Positions 12,047-24,906 of a stretch of 64,000 nt of DNA are shown in pieces. The position numbers and the translations under genes were made by a program. The notes under the pieces were generated by a model that saw only the letters and a program-made list of their open reading frames with translations, searched no databases and was not told the origin of the DNA. The stretch lies in contig CM072807.1 of the NCBI GenBank assembly GCA_037013495.1, forward strand, positions 4,943,001-5,007,000, read 5' to 3'. This stretch comes from Hippophae tibetana (taxonomy: Eukaryota; Streptophyta; Magnoliopsida; Rosales; Elaeagnaceae). The number at the start of each line of letters is the position of its first letter. The first letter of the stretch is position 1.

Positions 12047-14403
12047 CCCTACACTACCTATAATTTTCATGTTAATAACTACAACTTTTTGTGTGATATT
12101 ATATAAGGAAAATATTATTATCATTATTACTATGTAAAAATTACTTATTTTATGGGATTATAAGTGATTAGATTTAATATTCATTTTAATAATTATTGAA
12201 TTAAATGTGCTTAATTATTATAATAATAAAATTAATAATACTTAATCTGTAAATTTAAAAAAAAAAACTTTGTATATTTTAACTTGTCCCAATCAAATCA
12301 CTGATTCAAATTAATCCAAACGATTCAAAATCCAATTAGTTTCGAGTAAGTCTAACATGACTTTACTTAAATAATTTTAGGTTCAGTCATATGTCCAAAC
12401 ACATGGACAAAGTCAAACACACATTTTTCTATTGATAAGTTAGCCTTAAGTAAACATTAATTTTATATGGAAATCAAGTTAATTGAATTTTGTGTTATAA
12501 ATTATTTGATGTTAAATAAAGTTATATTTTATATGATATATAAATATAAGATGTTTTCTAAAATGTAAAAAAAAAAAATTGTTGTTTTTTATTTATTTAT
12601 TTATATATAATAATAATTTTATTACAATAACAAATGCCAAATATTAATAATTATATATTGATAAGAAAATTTTATTAAGCTAGTCAGTAGTAATCTACTC
12701 TAATCCCCGTGGCTTTGCCCTTGATTAAACATTTATCTTACAAATCCAGCCTGAATTTAGTTGAAAGTATGATTTAATTTTAAATTTTATAAAAATATAT
12801 GTATTTTAATATCATGTGTTATTATTTTATAATTTTTTTGTGTTATTTAAATTTAACTATTAACTTAAATCTATTCAAAATTAAAAAAATAATGTATGAA
12901 TCTGTCTAATTATTTTTGAGTTAGCCTTTAAACTTACATATAATTTAAATTTTTTTCCAAAATATACATGATTTGATATACACAACTTGAGTTTGCTAAA
13001 ACTCAAAGTTTCAAATTTTGGTTAGTTTAATTGGTTTAAATTTACATATATAACAATAATTTTATAATTTATACATTAAAAAAATTTATTTATATTAACT
13101 TATTACTTAATAATAATTAACGTAACATTTAATAATTGATAAAAAATAAAATTAACTGTATTATTGATAAATAAGTTAAAATAACTTTATAACTTAAAAA
13201 AAGAAGAAAAGCTTTTACTTGTACAAACACAAATGCCAACTTAGATTAAAAATAAAAATCACAAACGCCAAGGCATGGTCCTTTGTTTTCAGAGTAGAAA
13301 CTGACAACTCATGTAATGTTCAGACTTCAGACCCCAGAGTGCTCCACGACCCCCTTGTGGCCTTGTCAGTTGTCCCTTCCCATATGAAAAATGATATATA
13401 GTATATTAAATAAGGTGAAGTGCCAAATCATTATTTTGTTTACATAAAGTTATTTAATCTATTAGTTTAATAAAATGTTTTTTTAAAGATGTTATTTAAA
13501 TTTATTTATTTTATTTTTATTAAATATAAAAAATTATTTAAATATTTTTTAAAAAAATTCATTAAAATTAAATAAAATCTCATGAAATAATATTTAAAAT
13601 CAAACGTTAAATAGTAAAAATTTAATTTAATTTATTTTTAATTGAAGAATTTATTAAATTTTTTACTGATTTTTCAATTAAAAATTATTTCATTAAATTA
13701 CACATCTTGTTATTCAAAAAATTAATTTTATTCTCATTTTTAACTAACAGTAGTAAATAAATGTACATCCAAAATATTTTATCATATTAAATATAGTAAT
13801 GAAATTTTTTTTTTGATATATATCATTAAAATTTATATAAGGTGGGTTTATTATCACATTATTTTTTATTATTTTATATCATATTTAATATAAATTTATA
13901 AAAATATTCTTTTATTTTTAATACATTTTTTATATCAATTAAATTAATATTTTTATTTATTCTTAAAATTTAAATTAAATAAGATGTAAAATTAATTACA
14001 ATAACCACGGCTTTTCGTATATTATTTAATATATTTTAGGTAATAACTTAGTAAATAGATTTTTTATATTATTAAATTTTAAGAATTTTTATAAAAATAT
14101 AATTAAATTTTGATTTATCACTTCATATTATTAATTTTTTAAAATTGTCAAACTTTTTTTATGTTACTTTCATAACATTAAAATTTATACAATATTTTAA
14201 AAATATCATCTATACTTTTGTTAGATTTATAAATTATGATTGTACCAAGGTAACAAAAAAATTTAATAATTTTTTTATAATATTTGTAAAATTTAATAAT
14301 AATAATTTTATAACTATATAAATTTGGTGATAAATGTTTTTTTATTTACACTAATATATAAATAATCAATAAATGTGTATATCCATTACTTAGTAATTAT
14401 AGT
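12047..14403. other. AT-rich intergenic DNA
   Basis: Long AT-rich tract with no recognised gene. A slightly GC-richer pocket at about 13255-13385 gives a 60-codon open frame, but its translation matches nothing I know and has no splice or promoter context. Confidence 0.5.
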
Positions 14404-14860
14404 CAGGGATGAGCAAAATATTCGATCAAATCTGAAAAAATTAAGTGATTTATATATGAAGTTAGATCGGATTTGGATCAAATTTTATCAATATGCTCGA
14501 ATTCAAATTTAGATTAAAAATATTCAAATTCGTATAATCTAATCATATATATTATAATATTATAATTAAACATTTAAACCTAAGCTAATATACTTACTGA
14601 CCATCTCTTAACAAAATTGAAAACCTTAAATTAATTTTTTTTCACTAGTCATCTCTCTCTATCTCTCATACTCGACTCTGCCCCGTTGTTGTTAACTGTT
14701 TGCCTATCGATGTTTGTTGTTCTTCATCGTCCTTCAACAGAAGGTTAAATTTGTTTGAACTTTTTCTTTTTCTGAATTTTGATTTCAGATTCAATGTTCA
14801 AATGTTATGTTTTGACTGTTATTAATAGTTATTACTTTTGATTAAACTATCATTATGCTT
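14404..14860 (+). repeat. hAT-end relative (fragment)
   Basis: It starts cagggatgagcaaaatattc, then carries gaattcaaatttagatt-type subterminal repeats and a C/T-rich stretch. It then shares tttgtttgaactttttcttt and ctgaattttgatttcagatt with the copy at 51850 and, less closely, with 9570. This looks like the 5' end of the same hAT family. The right end was not found. Confidence 0.5.
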
Positions 14861-14989
14861 CAAACTTTAAACTTCAATCTATTTCTCTTTACCTCTATCA
14901 ATTCGTTATATAACAAAGCAACCATGGAAATCCATCATGCAAAACTCAAAATCCAACTCTTCTCTCGTGGCTTCTTTTTTTTAGGTTAC

Positions 14990-17900
14990 ACATATATGTA
15001 AGGCGAATAAAATATTAATGTAGTTGCAGTCCCATTAATTACATTTGAAGAAAATAAAAAAAATATAGGTGTAACACCATTAATTACATTTAAAAAAATA
15101 AAAAATTAAATATAGTCATATTAATTACATTTGACTTTGATGGTTATAATTTTATCTATAAATAGACAATGTTTTTTTCTTAAAGATACACACTAAAAGA
15201 AGAGAAGCAAAGCAAAGCCAAATGAACAATTTTCATTAATGAGAAATAATGTTGTGTGTGAGAATATATTTTTCTAAAAAAGGAGTGACAAAATAGTGAG
15301 TTTGGAAAACACTTATGTGTCATTATTTTAGGTTTATCTCAATTTGTTGTATTGTCCATGAATATAGTCCAAATTAAAGGGTGAACCACGTTAAATTACT
15401 AGTGTCATTATTTTACTCTGTTGAATTTATTTTATTTTTACCCGTTGTGCCCCAACAATCGGTATCAAAGTTGGTCTAGTAAAATTCTTAGTATGCTATA
15501 TGGTTGTAGCAAACTAATCTGTCATATCAAAATAGATTTTATTAGGTTCATGGCATATTTATTTACAGAAAAAGAAACACAATGAAAAAAATGTCAAGTT
15601 AAAAGGTAGATATTGAAAAATTTAATGACAATAATAATTTCTCTTTATGGAAAAGGAGGATGACAGAATATCCATAAGTCATTGATGGGGAAAGAAAAAA
15701 AGGCAAAAACCACCATCGAGGAATTGTGGAAAGAGATAGATGAGATTGTAGTCAGTACAATCCATTTAAATCTCTCAGACAATGTCTTACAAAATATTGA
15801 ATAAAACAATTACAAGACTACAAAAGAAACATAGGAGATTAGAAAACATGTACATGTCAAAGCCTTGCAAATAAATGTTATTTATGGAAGGAGCTATATC
15901 ATATGATGAAGGAAGATAATGTGAGCATGATACAGCACGTTAGCGATTTCAACAAGAAGTTTTCTCACTTAGCAAGATTCAATGTGAGTTTTGATGATGA
16001 AGAGAAAGCTATGATGTTGATGGCATCACTACCCTAATCATATAATCATCTCATAACAACTCTGACTTATGCAAAAGACAAGATGGAGTATGAAGTTTTT
16101 GTAGAAGCCTTGTTGTCATATGAGAAACAGAACAAGGAGAGAGATTCAAAAGCACAAACCCTTATCATAGAGTCTAGAGGAAGGATACAGTATAGAGAAT
16201 AGAAACCCAAAGGCAAGAGCATATGCAAATCAAACAAATATACTAATGTTGAATGTCATCACTGTAAAAGGAAAGGTCACATCAAGAATTTTTGTTGAGT
16301 GTTCAAGAAGGAACAGGAAACGAACAAAGGAAAACCAGTGAGGAAAGATGATAACACTAATGATGAGTAAAAAAATACCATAGATGAGTTCAATATCGTT
16401 TATAATGAAGATTTTGTCAATCTTGCATCACACGAGACTAGTTGGGTGATTGACAATGATGCTACAATTCACGCTACATCGCGTAGATAATGTTTCTCAT
16501 CATACACACCTGGAAGTTTTGGTGTTGTTAAAATGGGAAATGAAGGCCTGTTAAAGGTTGTTAATAGATGAGATTTTTTCTTGGAAATAGAGAATAGAGC
16601 TAAACTATTTTTGAAAGATGTCAGACATATTCCATATATGCACCTAAATTTGATCTTTGTATGCAAACTTGCAAATGAAGGATATTGTAGCTCCTTCATT
16701 TATGACAAATGAAAACTTACAAAAAGCTCCTTAGTAATAGCTAGAGGTAAGAAGCATACAACTCTGTATATAATGCAAACAAACCTCTTGATTGACACAG
16801 TAAATGTTGTGGAGAAAGACAGTGCAACTAAATTATGGCATAGGAGACTCAGTCACATGGGTGAAAAAGGTATGACAAGTATACCCAAGAAGAAGATACT
16901 GTCCGTAATGGATGAAGTACATTTGGAGAAATGTGTTGATTGTCTAGTATGAAAGCAAAACATAGTTGCTTCAAGAGTTCTTCTCCTTCTAGAATGAATA
17001 ATATTTTAGATCTGATTCATTCATATTTGTGTGGACCAATGCCAAAGTCACTTAGTGATGCTCAATACTTTGTGACTTTCATTGATGATCATTTAAGAAA
17101 GACGTGGGTATATCCTCTAAAGACAAAGGATTAGATACTAGATATCTTCAAAGAATTACATGCCTTAGCTAAGAGACAGACTGGGAAGAAGTTGAAGTGC
17201 ATTTGGATAGAAAATGGTGAAGAATACACATGAAATTTTCATGTTTACTGCAAATAGCATGGTATTTGATATCAGATGACACCTCTAAATAAAACGCAGT
17301 TGAATGGCTTAGCTGAGAATATGAATTGAGCTTTGATGGATAGAGTCAGATGTCTACTCTTACATGCAAAGTTGCCTAAAACTTTATGGGGTGATGTTAT
17401 ACTCACAGTTGCACATGTGTTGAATCTTTCACTCTGTACTTCTCCCAATATGGATGTTCTAGATAAAGTGTGGTCAAGAAAATATATTTCCTATGATCAT
17501 CTGCGGGTGTTTGGCTATAAATAATTTGTTCATATCCCCAAGGATGAGAAATCCAAACTTGATGCCAAGATAAGATAATGTATTTTTATTGGCTATGGTT
17601 AAGATCATTTTGGTTATAGATTTTATGATACGGTTGCAAAGAAACATGTAAGGAGTCATGATAATGTATTTGTTGAAGACGAGACCATTGAAGATGTTGT
17701 CAAAATGAAGAAGGATGTTCCTAATTCCAATGGTGACTCATAGGATTTGGAATCAATTCCTTCAACATTAGTGCCAAGACAAGTTAGAGATGAAGACCAA
17801 GTTTATCCACCTAATGAAGATGATGCTCCCATAGAAGTTGGTTTTGAAGACGAGGAAGATGATAATGTTCATTATCCAGTACCAACACCTATGACTTCTC

Positions 17901-19554
17901 CTGTTCCATTAAGAAGAAGTGATAGACTGAGATGACCATCTACCACATATCCTCTATATGAGTATGTAACTTTCAGTGATGGGGGAGAACTTGAGAGTTA
18001 TGAAGAAGCCATGGATGACGAATCTAAACAAAAATGGATTGAAGCCATGTAATATGAGATGAAGCCCTTGCATGAAAAACAAACTTTTGAGTTGATGAAA
18101 CTTTCCAAAGGATATAGGGCTTTGAAAAATAAATGAGTGTTCAAGGTGAAGCATGAAGAACACAGTTACAGTCTGTGATACAAAGCCAGACTTGTTGTCA
18201 AGGGATTTAGCCAAAGAAAAGGAGTTGACTTTGACTAGATTTTCTCACTAGTTTTGAAAATGACACTCATTCGTATTGTGTTGGGGTTAGAAGCAAGTCT
18301 TGACCTGGGGGTTGAGTAAGTAAATGTCAAAATTGTCTTCCTACATGGTGACTTGGAAGAAGATATATACATGAAGTAGCTAGAGAGTTTCAAGCAAAAA
18401 GAAAAAAAAGATTATGTTTGCAAATTGAAGTAAAGCTTCTAAGGTTTAAAACAGACACCGAGACAATGGTACAATAAGTTTGAGTTTGTTATGGGGGAAC
18501 ATGGCATACTTCTTCTAGAAATATTTTGATCAAAAATCAACATATCATCCACATAGAACAAAAGAATAATGGTTGTCATAGAAGAAGTACATTGAGAAAA
18601 TACTTTAGAGAATTCATATGGACAAGGCTAAAGCGATTAGTTGTCCTCTTGCTAATCACTTTAAGCTAAGTTCTAAGTATAACCCTTCTATAGACAAAGA
18701 GAAGGAAGAGATATAAAAGGTTTCATATGCTTCAACAGTTGGAAGTATGATGTATGTCATGGTTTGTACATAGCCAAATATCACTCATGCAGTTGAAGTT
18801 GTGAGTAGATTCTTTTCAAAACCTAAAAAGAAACATTGGGCTATAGTGAAATGGATTTTCAGGTAACTTCAAGATTCTTCCAAAATATGTCTATGTTTTG
18901 GAAATGACAAACCTGTGTTAGTAGGATACCCCAGATGTAGATATGGTTGGAGATGTGGATTCCAAAAAATCATTTCAGGTTACCTGATTACATTTATAAG
19001 GGGAGTTGTGTCATGGTAGTTAAAGTTACAAAACTGTGTTGCATTGTCCACTATAGAAGCAGAGTTTATAGCAACAACCGAAGCATGAAACGAGGTTCTG
19101 TGGATGAAAAATTTCTTGAAAGAACTTGGGTGCAAACAAGACAATTACAAATTATTTTGTGATAGTTATAGTGTTATCCACTTTGTAAAGAATATCTTAT
19201 TTCATTCGAGATCAAAACATATTGATGTGAGATTTCACTATATTAGAGATGTAATGGAGAAGAAGTTATTACAGCTTGAGAAGATCCATATAGAGAAAAA
19301 TAGGTTAGACATATTGACGAAAATTTTTCTAAGACAAAATTTTGAATATTGTCATTCAACTGCTGAATTGGTGGAATCCTCAATGTAGTCGAGAGGCGAA
19401 GATTTGTAGGTTCTGCTCACGTAGAAGAAGATAAAATATTTTTTAAAGTTTATCTCGTAGATGTAACACAAATTAAAGGATGAATTACATTAAATTATTA
19501 ATATAATTATTTTACTATGTTAAATTTATTTTATTTTTACTCGTTGTGTCAACA
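14990..19554 (+). mobile_element. Degenerate Ty1/copia retrotransposon (Tork/TNT1-like)
   Basis: The 5' LTR ends ...CAACA at 15457 and its left limit is unclear (TATAAATAGAC core near 15160). It is followed by a primer site cggtatcaaagttgg (tRNA-iMet type). Gag at about 15600-16330 keeps a CCHC knuckle (CHHCKRKGHIKNFC, 16258-16299). Protease near 16440 has WVIDNDATIHATS, with the catalytic DSG replaced by DND. The integrase region holds LWHRRLSHMGEKGM (about 16833), then FIDDHLRKTWVYP and ending near YDHLRVFGYK. RT includes ARLVVKGFSQRKGVDF and LKQTPRQWYNKFE. RNase H runs from YASTVGSMMYV to RSKHIDVRFHYIRDV (about 18730-19386). There are many TAG/TGA stops. The 3' LTR keeps only the last about 110 bp (19445-19554) relative to the 5' copy. 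Around YVDD a piece is inverted (see findings). The element is non-functional. Confidence 0.9.
15458..15473 (+). other. Primer binding site of the copia element
   Basis: The sequence atcggtatcaaagttg lies directly after the 5' LTR end. It is a decayed match to the iMet primer site TGGTATCAGAGC found in most plant copia elements. Confidence 0.65.
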
Positions 19555-19879
19555 TTTCAACTATTGTACTCAAAATGATCTCAGCCCCCACAACTTCTCA
19601 CTTTGCATCCCTCTCTTTTTACCCTTTTTACCCTCTTCTTCCATTACCCCGACACCTTGTTCACCTCAATGTCCTCATTCACGCTCAGAGTCATCCTCTT
19701 CATCTTCAACATCTCAAAGCTTCACCTAATGGAAATTCCTTATGCCTAACTCACTCATTCACCCGATCTCTCAACCCGGATTTGACCCCACCAAACACCA
19801 CCCCTTAATTCCAACCCACCATCTTCTCCACAACCATCCCACATTCCCAACCTATCTCCAATAACTCTTCCATATAACG

Positions 19880-20451
19880 GAACTACACCTCATTATCGGG
19901 TCTGAGTCAGACCAACTCGTTACTCTCCACCTCTTAGAACCCTCTCTCGTCCCCAACCTGCCAACCGATCCTAAGTGCCCCCGTGAACTAATGCGTCGGG
20001 TGGTTCGTAACATTAAAAACAAAGCAGGGGCAAAACAGTCAAGTAAAATATTGCTAGCTCTCTGTCTCGCGGATAGAAACAGACGCGTGGCAGTCAAGGC
20101 AGGTGTAGTGACTGCGATTATAGAGGCGTCGACGGAGCTAGAGGATTCAGCAATTGAGAGAGCCTTGGCGGCGCTAGAGCTGATGTATACGGTGGGCCAA
20201 GGAGTTTCGGAAGTTAGAGCTCACGCACTGGCAATGTTGGTGATGGTTGCGATGATGGGTGGGACTTTTGCGCGTGGGAAAGAGTACGCAATTGGAGTGC
20301 TGGCAGTTATTTATGGTGGTACATCTAAAGCTGAGATGCTTACGGAATCTATTCACGACCACGAGAGGAGGTGGCTAGAGCAGTAGCTTTGGCTTTACAG
20401 GTACCTTGCACTGCTAGAGGGAGAAGAAGGGGAACCAGTTGCTTTGCATGA
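19880..20451 (+). pseudogene. U-box/ARM-repeat (PUB) E3 ligase remnant, C-terminal part
   Basis: The frame from about 19880 through 20386 reads as ARM-repeat protein: ILLALCLADRNRRVAVKAG, then ERALAALELMYTVGQG, EVRAHALAMLVMVAMMG and ARGKEYAIGVLAVIYGG. These match the C-terminal half of plant PUB E3 ligases that regulate immunity and stress responses (PUB22-27 type, family knowledge). A frameshift follows. The frame starting at 20365 continues with EEVARAVALALQ, then CTARGRRRGTS, up to a stop at 20449-20451, which is the expected family C-terminus. No U-box (CPI..DPV) is readable upstream; the sequence turns into non-matching Ser/Pro-rich text and then the copia 3' LTR end at 19554. I read this as a truncated, frameshifted copy, not a working ligase. 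GC content is above that of its surroundings, as for a former coding region. Confidence 0.75.
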
Positions 20452-22979
20452 GCCTTATAATAATATAAATGTAAAATGTGAGTCTTTATATAGGAAAATA
20501 AATAAATACGTACATGATAAATAATGTACGAGCACTTTCATCACCTTTTAAAATTATTCCTCATGACAGTTCCATTATTTATTATGTACGTATTTATTTA
20601 TGTATTATCTGTAACTATTATCTAAAATTAATTTATAATATTATATAAAATTTAATATAAAAATAAATACAAATTTATATTATATCATTGACCAAATCAA
20701 CTTAAGCAATGATTGAGTCAATCCAAGCGATGATTGGGTCTTAGGCAGGATTCATTACAGAACCCTTGTATTTAATATTTAATTTTTTTTTATTAAAATT
20801 TAAAATTTTACATATATTATATTTATTAGTTTAAAATATAAATATTAAAATATTAAATATAAAAAAACGAGTACGCATATATACTAATTTTTCTTTGAAT
20901 TATTATTAAATTATTTATTTATAAAAAAGAATAATATTTTGATAAAAAAATCTATTATTTAATCTATTAGTTATCAAATTAATAAATTTAATATTATTTA
21001 TAAAATTTATTTTACCAACACCATAAAATAGTTTTTCTTTTTCTCATAATTTACATATATAACAAAATTAAAAACTTAATTTAAATTCTTAAATTTCTCA
21101 AAATGAAGTTATGAATTTGAAACCGATTTATAAAAAAGTGTATATATTTAACGTATCAAATAATTATATATTTTTTGAATATTAAACACATTTTTAAATT
21201 TTAATAATTTAAGTTATTAAAACATTTTAAGAAAAAATAAAGTATTTTTATAAGGATGTTTCTATTTACTTTTATAAAATGAGTCCAGGTATTTTAATAA
21301 ATTTAACGTTTTTTATGTTTTTCAACGAGTAATAAATTTATCACATTTAAATAGATTAAAGAATCTATTTTATACATAATAACATTAGGTATATTTATCG
21401 TAAATATATAATGATAATCAATTATGATTGAAATTATTGTGAGAAAACAATTGAATGTTTACTGATTAAAAAATTATTAAAAAATAAGAATATCAATGTA
21501 GAAATAATAGGATAGATTTAAAATTAATTAAGATAAGGTAGTGTTTCGATTGTAGATTTAAGTTCAAAGAGAAACAAAAAAAAATTATTTTTTGTAATCA
21601 TATATGAGATGGTATATACATGTTACTTGAAAATGTTCATATTTTTTATTCCAATAGATCATATTAAGATTGATGTTTTTTTTTTGTATTTGTGTCATAT
21701 TTGTGTGTTTGGTTTGTGCATCATATTCATATATAAGTTGATACAATTATATATTTAGATAATTTATTGAAGTAAATTATTTATAATAGTAAAAAGTAAT
21801 ATAAGTGAAAAGTTTGAAAGTAATTTAATAATAAATTGTAATAAAATCTTGTTTTAGTTATGTAATAATTGTGTTTGTTGGTGTTTGTGTGTTTAGCCTC
21901 TGCACTTTAATGAAAAATAATAAATTTTAATTTTTTTATTATATTCTAAAAATAAAATAAAAAATATCAATTTAATTAGAGTTTTCGTTGTCACAATTCT
22001 GTCAAACCTAACAAATTCATGAAAAGATAACCATGCCATCTAATGGTGGATTTATAAGAACTGGAGCTCATGGAAGCTCATGATAGGGAAAAGGATGAGC
22101 ATTACATGAATCACGAGCATGTTATTGGTCTTAATCTGATTATATGCAAATGACTCGTAAGGATATTCAAAGGTTTAATGCTAAATTGATACCGTTTTGA
22201 TTGAATCTGCATTTGGGATTTATGAATAGGATCTCATTAGATAGAGGTTTCAAGAGAAGCATTTAATACAATTTCATTGACGATGCAAAAAATTGAAGAA
22301 ATATTGATGGACTATGCAAACAAGTTTGAATTTCATCATATAACTTGGTACCCATTAAGACATACACAACTGTTTACACATGATAATTAGCATATACTTG
22401 CTTTGCGTATGTTAAAAGTGATTCTATAAAGCACATTATTTGCGTTTTTTACATGAGCACAATATGTGTTTTCGAAGTCTAGAAAGCAATTTTCTTCTTT
22501 CTATTTTATTCAAAATCATTTTTTAAGTCAAAAGCATATTTATTTGGTCTCAAACGCCTAACATATGGATCTAAACAAAAACATGTATAAGAGTGGCTGA
22601 AATGATTGTTCTCTGTGAAAATGCAGAAAAAAACATTGGAAAGTTTATGAAACTTGAAAGGAACATGTCAATTGGCAACATGTTGGTAGGAGTGAAGAAT
22701 TTGGTAGCTAATGGACTGATGAGAACAATGATTCTAGACTTCTAGTCAAATCTTCACAGGTCATCAAATACTATAACTTTGTAAGGATTATGAATATTGA
22801 CTATTTTTGTGGACAAAATATTTATCCGTAAATTTGTTTTTAGTCCTGCAAACCAAATAAATGTTCGAGTTCCAGATAATTATACTTCATGTATATCTTT
22901 GATAACTACGACACATAGGATTACATTTATGCATTTAATAATATATGCTTATAAATCTGACATTATTTTTAGTGCTAAA
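20452..22979. other. AT-rich intergenic DNA
   Basis: No gene recognised. The stretch 22020-22740 is less AT-rich and contains short readable pieces (for example MTRKDIQRFNAKL near 22148), but stops interrupt every frame and I cannot assign it. It may be an old retroelement internal region. Confidence 0.4.
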
Positions 22980-22983
22980 ATAT

Positions 22984-23066
22984 GAAATAAGATATGCTAA
23001 AAGATATTAGATAATATATACTCTAAAATAAGATATGCTAAAAGATATTAGATAAGATATACTTTA
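22984..23066. repeat. 41-bp tandem duplication
   Basis: gatatgctaaaagatattag occurs at 22991 and 23032 with the same AT-rich flanks; two copies. Confidence 0.85.
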
Positions 23067-23123
23067 AATTATATTTGAAATCCTTATCATAAAAGATACC
23101 ATAAAATCTATTTTATATAAGAA

Positions 23124-23315
23124 TTATCTTAATTAATGAGTAATACTAATCTTATTTGTAATAGAAAAGATATTTATTAAATCATATATGAGTTATCTTA
23201 ATTAATGAATAATATTAATCTTATTTGTAATATAAAAGATATTTATCAATCATATATGAGTTATCCTAATTAATAAGTATTATTAATCCTATTTGTAATA
23301 GAAAATATATCTATC
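23124..23315. repeat. Tandem repeat, 68-69 bp unit, three copies
   Basis: Copies begin with ttatcttaattaatgag or close variants at 23124, 23193 and 23261. Each contains attaatcttatttgtaat and then catatatgag before the next unit. The last copy is incomplete and diverged. Confidence 0.85.
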
Positions 23316-24600
23316 TATCAATTACATAAGATTACGGGTTTCAATTTTTCCTATAAATAAAACTCATTACTCATTGTTTCAATTAATCACATAAGAGTAT
23401 TATTTTAATCTTCTTAATTTCTCTCTCTTGTTTTTCAAATATAAAATCATAATTCTTTAGGCTTCTTTATTTAATTAATCTATCAAATATTGGTGGTCAT
23501 GTTTGATTTATTAATAAGCCTAATTATTTTATGATATTTTGATAATATGTTCTTATGGCTTCTTCTTTATTTTTTTTCTTAAATTGTTAGATCAAATAAT
23601 TGTTTTTGTCATATCATAATTATTTGATTTGATTATTAATCTTTAAAGAAGTTATTTTTATTGAACTTGTATTTGATATTTTTGCTCTAGGATTTGCTAG
23701 TTGATTTAATTTAAATGAATATGTTTTGAATCATCTAGTTAGGATTATTTATTATTAAATCCGTTCTAAAACACACACGGTCACTTGTGTTTTTGTGCTA
23801 ACTATTTTCCAATTACTTCAGGAACGTATCTGATTGGCGGGAAGCTTATTGGAACGTTTGTCTGAAAACCGTTCACGCTAATATTGGAAACTGTAAAAAT
23901 AGAACAAGGTCTCATAAGTAAAGTACATTAGGGCAATATCCTAGGAAGGGTAGCATAAGACCGAGTTTGTATTTAAACATTTGATTTTCATAGTGGAAAA
24001 TTAGGTGATCCGATGGAACGGTAGTTTCCCTCTTAGGTCCTAGTTATGACCTAGGTTGTTTCCACCTAAAAATATCGTGTGTTATTATTTTTGCACTTTA
24101 CTCTTACACATGATTGCATGCCTAGCCGCTTTATTTAGGTTATTAAATTATAACTTGATAAAAATTAAAAATAAACTATTTACCCCCTATAGGTTAATCA
24201 GATCCATATTTTATAAACTTTCACTTTATGTAGCATATTTTGTATTATGAGGTGTTTTTAATTTTGTCAGCAAATCATGTCAAATTTGCAGTTTAAGCTA
24301 CACCTTTAGTCCGTTAACTGCACCACTCAAATCAAATCTTCCACATGATAAAGTATTAAAGCTATATTACAAAGCAAATCATTTGCGCTGAAACGAACAA
24401 AACTGGATCTTCAAGCACAAAACAATTGCCCGGTCCTCTTTCATGTGGAAAAAATAAAAGGATATAAAGTTAGAAAGGTCATGACCAGAAGAGAAAAAAC
24501 TCTGATTATAAGATCGTATATGCTGAACATTTACTATATCACATTAAATACATACTTGTTCCTGTAAGGACAATTCTCAGAAATTTTATTGTCAAACTCA
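23316..24600. other. Unassigned sequence with an LTR-like promoter stretch
   Basis: The part at 23341-23450 has cctataaataaaactcat followed by a pyrimidine-rich stretch (tttctctctcttg), which resembles the TATA and R region of a plant LTR. The part at 23760-24060 has near-average base composition and contains aggtcctagttatgacct, an imperfect palindrome. No open frame, direct terminal repeat or primer site could be tied to it. It may be the leader of a decayed retroelement. Confidence 0.3.
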
Positions 24601-24906
24601 TTTCAAATGCAAGCAATATACTGTCCATGTTTACAACTCAATTATCATTTTTTGATATTACAACTTCTGTATCTATCATCCATGATGATCAATTTATTGA
24701 TAAGCCTCATGTGGTTCTTAAAATACACACATCTAGAAACCATATGCTAACTAATACTACCTGTGTTACTGCCACTTCTACTCAGAAGCAGGGCACAACA
24801 AGCACTGCCATCACCGGTGGTGCGTCTGAGATTGACAATAGAGCATTTAGGACTACAGCAAACAAGAGGTAAACAAGTACTACCAAAAATACAATAAATC
24901 TGAGAA

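Noticed and set aside
24627..24872. 81-codon open frame on the plus strand
   Set aside because: It lies antisense to the 3' flank of EMF1 and has no recognisable content or splice context.
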